The notes under the pieces: model-generated | The model's input: the letters and a program-made list of their open reading frames with translations, nothing else | Databases searched by the model: none | What the model was told of the DNA's origin: nothing | Shown here: in pieces, positions 46,641 through 57,595 of the stretch | Layout of the letters: every line of letters starts with the position of its first letter | Numbering within the stretch: position 1 is the first letter of the stretch | Translations under genes and position numbers: made by a program | Source: Datisca glomerata | Taxonomy: Eukaryota; Streptophyta; Magnoliopsida; Cucurbitales; Datiscaceae | DNA: 64,000 bases | Assembly: GCA_003255025.1 (NCBI GenBank) | Contig: QANY01002976.1 | Coordinates: 558,001-622,000 of the forward strand | Reading direction: 5' to 3'

Positions 46641-48790
46641 CTTTCATTTCTCATAGAAGTGTCGATTATGACTTCTTTTTTCTCTCCATCCAATCCTAAA
46701 TTTATCACCTCCATTAACTCTTCATAAGATTAATTTATTTTATCATCCTCTTCTACCATTCTTAACATTTCTGGAGATGGTTCAAAATTATTCTCGTCAC
46801 TTTCATCTGACTCTACGCTAAGAATGAGATTATCAAAGTTATTGCTTATGCTCTTGTTTTCAAGTGCCATTGTGAATGAGTTGTACCAAATTTTCCCTGT
46901 TTGCATCATCTCCTAGACATTTGGAAATGTATAGTGCAGGATATTTACTGGTAGTGTGGCATGCTGAAACTGGTTAGTCTGATGACGTTGATAGGTTGGA
47001 GTGAACCCAGGAGGGTAAGGTAGAGTATCGTTTGACAGTTGATTTTGTGATGATTGAGCCCCTTGCAGATTTTCAAGACAGGCTTTTCCCTTTCTAGGGA
47101 CGAGGAGTTTCAGGACTCTGGCTATTTGCTCTTTCAGCTCCCTAATTTCTTCTTTCATTTCCTCTCTCGATTGCTTTTTTTCTTGTTCGTCCATGACCCT
47201 AACTTTAGCTCACGTTCGATAGGGATGTCGGAGTTGACGGGCTATCTTTGAAAAGTTTTCTTAAAATAAATAAAAATAAAACAATGAGATGGTAGATTTT
47301 ACTGATGAAAAAGAAGAAATAATAATAATAATAATGATAATAATAATAATAATAATGATGAAAGTAAATTTATGCATGAGAAATGATATTGCACAAAGTG
47401 AAAGTCTTGAAATACTCAATTTCATTCAATTAGTAGAGCCATCCACTCCATTTGAGTATGTAAAAGTCAATTACTTCACAATATGTATATATGCAAAATG
47501 ACCAAAATGACTCAAATCCTGATTGATTTCTTCCAAAAACTTAGAAGTTCTCCTCATTAAGATGAATGGGCAAAACACTTCTATTTAAAAATGATGCTTC
47601 TTCTGCCAAATTATATGCTCTCACAGCCTGTTCTGATCGTTGTCGAATCAAGTTGTACTTTTGTTACAACTATTGGTAATCATACTCAGTACATTGACAT
47701 TAGCATCGTTGTTTCTTGTCAATTTCTCTACCACGTTCTGATAAGTTCTAACTTGGTATTTGAGGCTCGTGACGACTTTCAATAGTTCATCACTACCATT
47801 TGTTGACTTGATCTTCCTAACTTTTTTATTCTCTAAATCAACTTGTAAATAATCAGCGATTCATCATACTGAGCCATATTGTGCTTCTAACTCAACGATG
47901 TACGCATTTTTCTTATCGAAAATCCCCTTCACCTCTTCTAAAACCTCTTATACAAGCTAATTTTTCTTTTCTCGCTTCATGATTCGATCATCCTGTTCAT
48001 AGATTACCCCACATAAAATCTCATTGTCTTCTTCCATCTTTCTAATTTTATTGTTTAGTTGGCGAGTGCCAGTTCCCAACTCTGAATTTTTCTCCTTCAG
48101 ATATTCTCAATCCTCAACCTTGTTTGTCAAATCTCTGAGTTATTTTTTTGCTTCAATCTTGTGTTTGTCAAACAAATTTGCCTCGATTGTTAGACATTTA
48201 TTTTCTTCCGAGATAGCTAAATTCTTTTGATACTCCTCATATAACTCATCCCAATCCTCCTTTTTAACAATCTCCTAAAGAGCTTCTGATAACTTGTATG
48301 ACTGTAAATCCTCAACTGGTAAGGCAATAATTACTTTGCCTCTATTCCCAAGCCACGCTTCATACTCCTTCGTGCAGTTCATGAGGTTCTTCTCATTTTG
48401 CTCCCTTCTTGTTACTTTCCAAGCTCCAATCAGCTATTGTAGTTTTTGTTCAATATCTTGAGAATCATAACTGATCTCAATATCCTTTAATGCGGGTGTG
48501 GCAGGGACAAACTATCTCATGTATAATTGACGGAGCACCATTAGTGGAGCATAATTAGTACAATCCCATGGTCCTCAGAGTGGGACCCATTAAAAGTCGT
48601 AACATATGTAGATCATCAATGTCAACGGCATCTAGTGGGCTTTCCAGATAACATCATCATCTCTCAACTTTGATAAGTGTGATAGCCACGCCCTTTTATG
48701 GGAAACTGCGGATTCTATTTGGCCATTCAAAATTATACAATGGGGATTCTCGTCTTTATCCATGGACTTGAAAACTTAACTTGAGGATAT
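46641..48790 (-). pseudogene. Gypsy gag region with DUF7745-like part
   Basis: The section 46913-47194 reads REEMKEEIRELKEQIARVLK and LPYPPGFTPTYQRHQ, typical of the start of the Tat-type gag-pol. Further upstream (47590-48790) stop-ridden frames spell ALPVEDLQSYKLSEAL, EEYQKNLAISEENKCLT and YYAPLMVLRQLYM-like pieces and AWLSHLSKLRDDDV. These match the coiled-coil and plant DUF7745 region found before gag in such elements. No 5' LTR or primer-binding site follows; copia sequence begins by about 48900. The 5' part of this gypsy element is therefore lost. Confidence 0.7.
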
Positions 48791-48899
48791 TTAAAATCTG
48801 GTGGACATCTTAGATAGCTAAGAATCCAAATACACAAAAGATATGGAGAGTCGATGAACTTTCCTTTTCCAAATACTCGTATGTGATTTTTTAGTGTGT

Positions 48900-49390
48900 T
48901 TTGCCTTCTATAGTACTTATTAGCCTAATGTCAATAACTATACACAAAATGAATGGAAACAAGTTGCTTTAACTGTAAACACTATAAATGAAGTTCACTT
49001 ATGGCACAAGAGGCTAAGACATCCTACATCGAAAGTTTTACATAGAATTTTACAATCTACCAAAACTCTCTTAATAAAGAAAACACTAGAATTCTATGCT
49101 TGTCAAAAGTATAAAAATCACACTACCTTTTCCATATCTCAGTCTACATAAAAGAAACCTTGGAGTTAGTCTCCATAAATTTGTGGGGTCTCTCACCCAT
49201 ACTTTCTAAGGAAGGTTTAAGATATTTCATTTACGTTTTAGATGATTTTAGTAGGTATTCTTAATATTTTTTTCTCTCAAAGTTAAATCAGAAGTGAAAA
49301 ACAGTTAGAATGCATAGTAAAGCTATACAATCACATTGAGGAGGGGAATTCAGATAATTTCTCAAAAATATTTCTCTCAATTCATTTACA
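48900..49390 (+). pseudogene. Copia integrase remnant
   Basis: Plus-strand frames read TINEVHLWHKRLRHPTSKVL (gag-pre-integrase), then ELVSINLWGLSPILSKEG and LRYFIYVLDDFSRYS, and a GGEF-like EEGNSDNFSKIF. The usual Cys of the HHCC zinc region is partly kept (EFYACQKYKNH). Stops interrupt. It could be the continuation of the copia whose gag is at 38895-39285, with the intervening part lost. Confidence 0.75.
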
Positions 49391-52300
49391 TGAAATTTTA
49401 TGTACTGCTAATGTAAATATTATATAATATATAACTTTATAAACTTCTAGCGACTAGCGAGTAAATTGACTTAAAATAATCTCAAGATTAATTGAAATTC
49501 ATCATTATGGATATTTTTGTTTCGAAATGCATAATATTATAAAAATATTTTGTCTTAGAAAATTATTTATAAAAAAACTGTTATTGAATAGAAAATACTA
49601 TTGGATTATATGAATGATATCAACGAGACATATGTTAAAGCCCTAAATTTTACTATCTTTTGAGAAGACTTAAAGGATAAAGGTAGAAGCAAAAATTTCT
49701 CTCATTTAAGCCTATCTAAATATAGTAAGATAAAATAAGGTAAGATAAGATTATTTATGGCTAATAAAGGTTTATTTACATATTTTAAGTTCTCTAATCA
49801 ACAAACGTACCAATCATATTGTTCGGTTAAATAACAATAGACCTTCACCAAACAATGTGCATTGCATATTATATAGAAATAAATTATGTAGTGACTCAAT
49901 AGAAATATATGAATGTAAAATTAGATACGTAGTGACTCATTAGAAATGTAAGAAGATAAGTTTTAGATATTGTATAAATTAGAAATTTTAGTGCTTGAAC
50001 ATTATACACATAAAGTAAGACATGTTAAGCTAAAAATTAGATGCTTAAAATTATACTATATAACATTATTTTTTAAATATTATAAAAATGATTTCATCTC
50101 ATCAGTTTGTTATATTCCTAACAAATGTTTATATCATTGATAGATTGTTATGAAAAATACAAATGAATTTCTCTAACTTCATTTGAATAAATTTTCATGT
50201 TACTAATAATATAATGTTACATAATATCAATTTAACAAATCACTAATTAGCAAATTACTTTTAACTAAAAGATAAATATTTATTGTACATAGAAAAATCT
50301 TGAAAGTAAGATCTATGGGACATTCGAATTCCTAAATAAACAATATTATAAAAAATTATTTGCAAACAATTTAAACAATTTATTATATAAATGAAGTAAG
50401 AATGAAAAAAATGTGAAAAAACAAATTTTTATGATATTTTGAGTATGTTTAAATAGTAAAATAGGAAACCATAAATTTCTCTCCTTTAAGCTCATTATAA
50501 TGTAGATAGATATAGATATATGATGTGATCTAAATTGATTAATCATCTATCTACTCTATTATATAATTTTTCCTTTTAAAAATTTACCCTACTCGGAATT
50601 TATTATGTATAAGTGAGAAAGAGATAAAATATCTTTGACAAATCAATTATTATTCTTTTATTTCTAAAAAAATTGATAAAAAAAAATATAAGTGGCATTG
50701 TAACCTATGGAATTCAATGGACATGGTTGTTTTGTTTGGTTTTTGTTTGAAGATATTCATTGTACTTATCCCCATCCATGTATTTCTTTTGACTAATTAT
50801 GATAATGTATGAATACATGTCTCTACATAAAATAGTAAAGATAATATTGTTGTACTGTTTGATTTCTAGGACTTTAAATCATACTACCTACACAATAAGA
50901 CTAATGTTTAGTAAGAGTAGAAACCATCAATACAATTACAACTAATGTTCAATGAATCTATTCTTACGTAATGAACCACTATAACTCATAGTATAGATCA
51001 TAACATTTTTAAGGAAAATCTCATCATATTTAACGATAAAAAGGAACTTGCTATCATTAATATTTTTCTTCTTTATGATTTCAATTCAAAGTTTCACAAT
51101 AGTGCGCATAATAAAACTTTACTAACTGGTAATGTGCATGTTCGATTCGATTTTTAGCAAAAATTGAACTGAACTGAAATATGAAACTGAAATATTTGCA
51201 TGTTTTCTATATACACTTACATTCCTTCAAAATTTTAATTTTGATTGATAAAAAGTCCTATGATAGTTGGTGGTGAGCTCTCATAGTTGGCAAAGACATG
51301 ATTTCCTACTATTAAGTTGGAGAACGTCCGAGCCAAAGGCTTATCGGTAGAAGTTCAAATAGCATAAAAATTTAACATTGCCATCACTTTTTAAAGGCAA
51401 TATTATTTCTTTGCAAATTCAAATATATATAATTCGGTGGAGTAAAATTTTTATTGAATAATAAATAATTGTATAACTTTCTTCATTTATTGGTAGTTAA
51501 ATATTAGTTACATTTATAGTTTAAATATATTTAATACGGTATTATACATATTTGATATTTTTAATTTATAAGTTTAAATTATGTTCTTAAGTTATTTCAC
51601 ACATTCAATGGACGTGGTTTATAAAACTTTCACGCGCGGATTTCTCTCGAGAAATTTTGCCGGACAAAATCACCCTAAATTTCCCAAATGTTGATATAGT
51701 TGATAATTAACTTGGCCTATAAATTATTTCAACCAAATGTTGTCCAATGCCTTAACCCAAGGCTCTTTTAATAATAGAGTATATATAGAAATGAAGAAAA
51801 ATATTTACATGTTTTACAGATACTTATAAATTTAGCTCCTAAAAATAAAAGGCTAGTTGATATAGTTGATAATTAACTTTTATATTAAAACAAGATTCCA
51901 TTTTTTCAAGTTGTTGAATGGACCTTATTCTCCATGTAGTAATATTTTAAATTTCAAATAAATATATTCAACTAAAGTACTATTTTGCTTAATGTTCAGC
52001 TTGATTATGAAGAACTTAAATTTGAATTAATTCCTCTGATCTTTTCATAATTTCGACCAACCCCATCTTATCTCGAAGCTAGACACACATACTTTCAGCC
52101 TAAAGGATCTATAATTTCACTAACTTCATGACATCAAAAACATATAGATTGTCTTCTCATATTGAATAGATGTAAGGGTGAAGGACACTAATGCCTGTTG
52201 ACCTTTCACTTCAATTGCACTTTAATTAATCCATCACATTTAAAAAATTACACTTAATTAGTCACTCTTAATTTATTACATTGCAGTATAGTACACAAAA

Positions 52301-55162
52301 TTTAACTAATGATAAGATCATTAGCTAGAGTAACATGTGTACATAAGATGGTTCATCTCTAGAGCACATAGTTGCTCGATTGAAAGTAATTTAAGGCTAA
52401 TCAAGCCCTAAAACAAACCCTATTGCACCTTCTAGTCTTCTCTTCATATGAACTTTTATGTAAATTTTGACTAAACATATATGTAAAAGAAAGAAACATG
52501 TGATGGATATGTTCTTCTCTCATTAATGGCTTTGACATTTATTTAAAATTATATTATACTAGTGTTGCATTTATATATTATAAAAGATGAGGAACTAAAA
52601 TGTCGTTTTCGAAATATAAAGGTCTAATTAAAGTGTGCAACTGGATTGAAATCTTGTAAATTTTATTTTCCTACTTGAAACTATTTCTAAATATTGTAAT
52701 ACAAGTGATATAAATAAATTTCATTCTTATTATGCATCATGTGCTATATTTTATATGGTCTAAATATTATAATTGCGAGCCTAAAAAATATTTTATAATT
52801 GCCAATAAGTTATGAACATCCGTCGAAGGGTATATTGACAGACTTAAAAAACTCTAAGGAAGTACGTAGATCTTACCTTTTGGTTTTATACTAATTATAC
52901 ACCCATGTTTGAAGTTACACAGATATGTTAAAAACATATGACATTTCTATATAATATGATACATAATGAATTACAACTAGATGAATTTATATTTAAATAT
53001 TATAATATTATATTTACCTATCATATGTTTCTAATAAAATCAAATCATATGTCAAAAGTAAAAAGGTATTCTCGCAGTGGCCGCTAAATGATTGGACCTT
53101 TAAACCCAATTGTTAATATAAATGTCCGTGAATCAGTGAGACTTTGTTTATTATTTTCACTGTTTCTTTTCTTGTTTGTAGTTATATTTTGTAACCCTAT
53201 AAGTGCTTTTTAGTAATTTTTATTTTAAAATTTAAATAAACAATTTCAATTTACTAACAACAAGTTACACACTTGCTATATAGAATAACATAACATTTGT
53301 AAAATTTAGTATGAAGTTCTAACTAACTTCATCACATTTATTGTTGATTTGTTAGCAATCATGATCAAGTGGGATTCTTGTCAAATGACTATGTTTGTCA
53401 GACATTTTTTAATTTATTTTCAAACAATATTAGCGAGCGCAATTAAAGATAATGATGTGCATCGTCAGTTCAATTTTATTTTTAACATAAAAATTAGATC
53501 GAATCAAAATTCACGGCCTTGCTATAATGAGAAGTGAATACATTAATTATGTGAATAAAAACTCAACCGATCAGACCATAAAATATTTTATTGGTTCGGT
53601 CGAGTTTTAGGATCCAACAAGATTATTTTTAAAAAAAAAATTAAGAGATTTAATAATTTATGTTTCAAAATATTTTAATCTTTTTATGCATGGTTTAAAT
53701 TACAAATATAAACTAAACATTAAAGATAAATAAATGAAATGTGAAAAGATAAAAATATGAGATGTGAGAAATGAGAAAATGTGAGAAAATAAATATGATA
53801 CATATATAAGGGATAAATGATCGGTTCGGTTCAAACCAATCATTTTTATTCGCTCCAGTTAGGTTTGATCGCTTTTTATACCCTCCTAATTAGAGATGAT
53901 GATTTGAATTTAATTTCTTTCAATACCCGTTTTTCTAAAATAAAATCAGAGTCTAAAATACTTACAATATAATATTTAAATTTAAAAAATTACATAAAAT
54001 GAAAATATTAAATATTAATATTCTAAATTTTTTTCGGTATCAATATTGACTAATTGGCATATTACCCCATCGCTTTAGATCAACCGCGCCGAAATCGAGG
54101 AGAATGGTTTTCGTACTTAGACAGATGCTGCCAAGTTGATTTTTTTTATCCCAAGTTGATTTTTAATAAAGCACATGGTTGGCGTGGTATAATATTTAAT
54201 CGTGACATGATATTTAATTAGTTCGATTAAATATTGTTGCCGTGTTGCCACGTTTTTTTTGCTACCGACGATATCACTAAAACCGATAAAGTATTGTGTG
54301 TGTTAACTCAATTCATATTGTTAAATTTTAGGTTATTTTACTCTTATAAATTTTTAAGGAGCAATGTTATTCTGACAATTTTAAAAAATATATAAAATGT
54401 GTCTTTCATATTTATTTTCATCAGTTTTTCTGATGTCTAAATTTGACTCTTTAATGTTATTTCATAAAAAACACTCCAACTAATAATGGGAACAATTTTT
54501 TTAAACATTTTTACTTATTTTTAAAAATTCTAGTTAAGAAATAACTAGATTCACACGTGGTAAAGTAATTTAAGAATTAAAATAGGATTCAATGTTGATG
54601 TTTATGTGTTTTACTTTGTAACTTATTGAAATATTAAATAAAAGTAAAATGGTAATCATAAAAATGTTACTTTCTCATATTCATAGTTACACTAAGGATT
54701 TATTTTTTACATATTTATGTTAAATTAGCTTCTTTTTTGTCAAATTTATAATTTTATGAGAAATAAGATACGATGACTCGAACAGGTAAAAATATATTTA
54801 AGTAAACAAAAAGAAATCATTCACAGATTTAGAAATAACAAAATAACTAAAAACCATAAAAGTTAAAAACTAAAACTTGATCAAATATATAGTTCGGTGG
54901 TAATCATATTAATCCTTTAAAAAATATCTTAGATTCAAATTCCCTATCCCTACTTTAAAAAGACTAAAAAAAATAGTTAACTAAGAACAAAACAAACAAC
55001 AAACGTTAATTAAAAGAGAAATAAGGAAGATCTTAAAAACAACAAAAACAAATAAACAACTAAAAAGTATTTCAACTAAAAGCAAAAAATCATCTCCGTC
55101 AGATTTCCAAACTCACATTTAACCAAATCCACGGCTATTGTGCACCATCTTAAATTCATGTA
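49391..55162. other. AT-rich intergenic DNA, no gene recognised
   Basis: Almost 5.8 kb with no supported coding region. Two diverged stretches share a layout, near 49395-49740 and 50190-50520, both ending around AAATTTCTCTC-TTTAAGC. The phrase GTTGATATAGTTGATAATTAACTT occurs near 51693 and again near 51857. Around 53570-53900 GGTTCGGT-type phrases repeat. None of these defines a known element. Confidence 0.6.
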
Positions 55163-55167
55163 TCTAT
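55163..55167. repeat. Left target-site duplication TCTAT
   Basis: Pairs with ACTAT at 60570-60574, four of five bases matching, in the positions expected around a copia insertion. Confidence 0.65.
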
Positions 55168-55393
55168 TGTTAATGAAGAGATAAAATAAGGGTAGTTATT
55201 TTTCATTAGTTTTAACTGTTGAGGTTAGTTTAGTATTTTACTCTCTCATTATCGTTGAGTAGGTGTTGTATATTATCTATTTTTTTTCTGTTTGAGGTTA
55301 ATGAGCATTCCGGAGGCTTTCTTCTTCTTCTCGCATTTCTGTTTCTTCTCTTCTAAATTCATCTTCTCTTCAAGCTTTTCTTATCCTTCCACA
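55168..55393 (+). repeat. 5' LTR of the copia element at 55-60 kb
   Basis: Begins TGTTAATGAAGAG and ends CCTTCCACA directly before the primer site. Pyrimidine-rich at its 3' end. Confidence 0.94.
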
Positions 55394-55405
55394 TGGTATC
55401 AAAGC
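55394..55405 (+). other. Primer-binding site
   Basis: TGGTATCAAAGC adjoins the LTR end without a gap; one base from the standard tRNA-iMet site. Confidence 0.9.
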
Positions 55406-55429
55406 TAAGATAGACTCACGTCTTAATCT

Positions 55430-56660
55430 ATGGCTAATCAAATTGAAAATCCTAACCCCAATTCTGAAAATCAAGAATTCTCTGCTGCCTGAATTGGTTC
55501 CCAAACCAATTCGCAAATTACATCACAGGTGATTCCTACCTCTTATTCTAATCGTGATTGCACAGATTCGCCTCCGAAAATCACTGCCTCTCTCGTTCTT
55601 TCTGAAAATCAGTCTATGTCTCCTTCGTTCATCTTCATTCTCTCTAACATATGTAACATCATTTCTATTCATCTTGATTCCTCCAAATTCGTCCTCTGGA
55701 AGTATCAAATTTCAGCTATTTTGAAGGCTCATAGTATCTTCGGCTATATTGACGGAACAATTTCTTGCTCAACTCAGTTTATCAAGATCGGTGATGTTAC
55801 TGAACCCAACCCAAATTCGAACAGTGGATTGCTCAAGACCAGGCGTTGTTAACTCTCATCAACGTAACCTTTTCCCCTATGGCTCTATCCTACGTCGTTG
55901 GCTGCAACACCCCGAAAGAGGTATGTGACTCAATCAAACGGCAATTCTCCTCAATTTCACATACAAACATTCTTCAGCTCAAATCGAATCTTCAATCAGT
56001 AACCAAGAAATCTACTGAAAATATTGATGCATATATTCAGCGCATCAAGGAGATGAAAGATAAATTGGCAGCTATTTCGGTTCATATTGACAATGAAGAC
56101 ATTCTTATTTTCACCATTAATGGCCTTCCACCTGAATTCAACACTTTGCGGACATCATTCAGGACCAGGGCTGAGCCACTCTCTCTCGAGAAACTCCACG
56201 TGATTCTCAAAGATGAAGAAGTTGTCTTGGAATCTCAACGCAAGGGTGAGGAACAATTTTTTTATAACACGAAACTGCTAGCTTCCTTTTCAAATCGAGG
56301 TAATTCAAGAGGTAGTGGTTCTAGAGGGTTTGTGGTAATAAATTCAATTCTGGTAGGAATAATAATAGAAGGGGCAGACCTCCAAATTGGAATCAAAACA
56401 ATATTGCTCTTGGACCTTTACCCTCTATTCTTGGACCTTATCATGCACATCATTCTCAATCTCTTAAGTCCCCTCCTAACAGTAAAATAGACCCCTCCAA
56501 TGCCACGAAAATTCAATGCAAAATTTGTAATAAATTTAGGCATAACGCCATAGATTGTTATCATTGCCTAAGCTTTTCTTATCAAGGTAAAGGTCCCACC
56601 CCAAACCTCTAGGCAACCGTTGCCTTTCCCCAAGGATCAAACCAGACAGACTCACAAGTA
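55430..56660 (+). pseudogene. Copia gag
   Basis: ATG at 55430-55432 (MANQIENPNPNSENQEFSAA) runs into TGA at 55490-55492. The body is otherwise complete: SSKFVLWKYQISAILKAH, then after a frameshift near 55820 QWIAQDQALLTLIN, VCDSIKRQFSSISHT and YIQRIKEMKDKLAAI, ending FTINGLPPEFNTLRTSF. A zinc knuckle CKICNKFRHNAIDC (about 56518-56560) keeps the CCHC spacing. Stops lie at 56488-56490 in one frame and at 56611. Gag would form the RNA-packaging particle. Confidence 0.87.
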
Positions 56661-57320
56661 TGGTTGTCTAAAACTGACTGCAACAATCATCTTTCTCCTG
56701 AATTACATAATCTTTTCTCCATAACTGAATACGCTAGTAAGGATGCAGTTTCCAATGACAATGGACAAAATTTTCCAATAACCCATACATGTTCTGCTCT
56801 TCTTTCTACTTCTACAAAGTCTTTTCCTCTTTTTCAAGTTTTTTACGTTCCTCAATTATCCTCTAATCTCCTATTTCTTTACAAGTTTTACTTAGATAAT
56901 AATTGCTTATTTATCTTTGATGCTCCTTTCTTCTACATTCAGGACAAGGAAACAGGGACAATCTTACATAAAGGACCCAGTGTTAATGACATTTATCACA
57001 TTCCCACTAGTCTGCTTAAATCTACTAGTTCATATGTTAGCTTTAAAGTTCCTAATCTTCTATGGCATTATAGATTATGACACCTCACCCACAATGTTGT
57101 TAGACAAATTTTAAATTCTGCTAATATCTCATGTAACTTTCCTACTTCTTTTCTTTGTGTTTGTATTAGTCGTATCGCCAATAAAATGGCTAAGCTTCAT
57201 TTTACTGCTTCTACTACTGTGTCTAATTCTCCTCTTCAACTTATACATAGTGATGTGTGGGGACCCTCCTCCACTACATCAATAAATGGACATAGATATT
57301 ACATAGTCTTTATTGATGCT
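56661..57320 (+). pseudogene. Copia protease and integrase start
   Basis: The protease region begins VWLSKTDCNNHLS, where the usual DTG is KTD. QVFYVPQLSSNLL and LLWHYRL (gag-pre-integrase, HHCC partly lost) follow. The integrase core starts [19 protein letters not shown] and [10 protein letters not shown] (57235-57320), with the first catalytic Asp in HSDVW. At 57320 it meets a foreign insert and resumes at 57596. Confidence 0.85.
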
Positions 57321-57482
57321 GATATGAATAGAAAAGGAATGGTTCGAACACCATCTACTAATATCACCGAAAACATTGTTAAAATACTTTTACGAGAAGA
57401 TTTTATTGAAAACGTGAGGAAACATTGGAAAAGCAACAAAGATTTTTTGATTTTAACCCTACGACATAAAAGGAAAGGACCT
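57321..57482 (+). pseudogene. rps8: Fragment of plastid rps8 (nuclear plastid DNA)
   Basis: The frame reads [18 protein letters not shown], then [18 protein letters not shown], then [13 protein letters not shown]. This is the ribosomal protein S8 of land-plant chloroplasts from about residue 15 to 70, with a few substitutions. S8 binds 16S rRNA in the plastid small subunit; here only a piece sits in a nuclear retrotransposon, lacking the start and the C-terminal half. It is in frame with the upstream integrase, giving a short chimeric reading. The copia FIDA codons and rps8 share ATGCT at the joint, so the left edge is uncertain by a few bases. Confidence 0.85.
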
Positions 57483-57595
57483 TGTTGATTGAATTCATTG
57501 AAAATCTCCAGTAGCCGGGAAGGGGCCTAGAAGTGCCTACTACTACACCATACTACACTTGACTCTACACATTTACAAAGTTAACCCCTATCCAT
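57483..57595. other. Unidentified part of the insert in integrase
   Basis: About 113 bases after the rps8 piece belong neither to copia nor to the adjoining rps8 sequence. They contain AGTAGCCGGGAAGGGGCC near 57511. They may come from another part of an organelle genome, but I do not recognise the source. Copia integrase resumes at about 57596 with YSRYTWLLPICNKFNVYVV. Confidence 0.5.

Noticed and set aside
55523..55708. Arg-rich minus-strand frame
   Set aside because: It is the antisense of the copia gag start, which is clearly coding on the plus strand.
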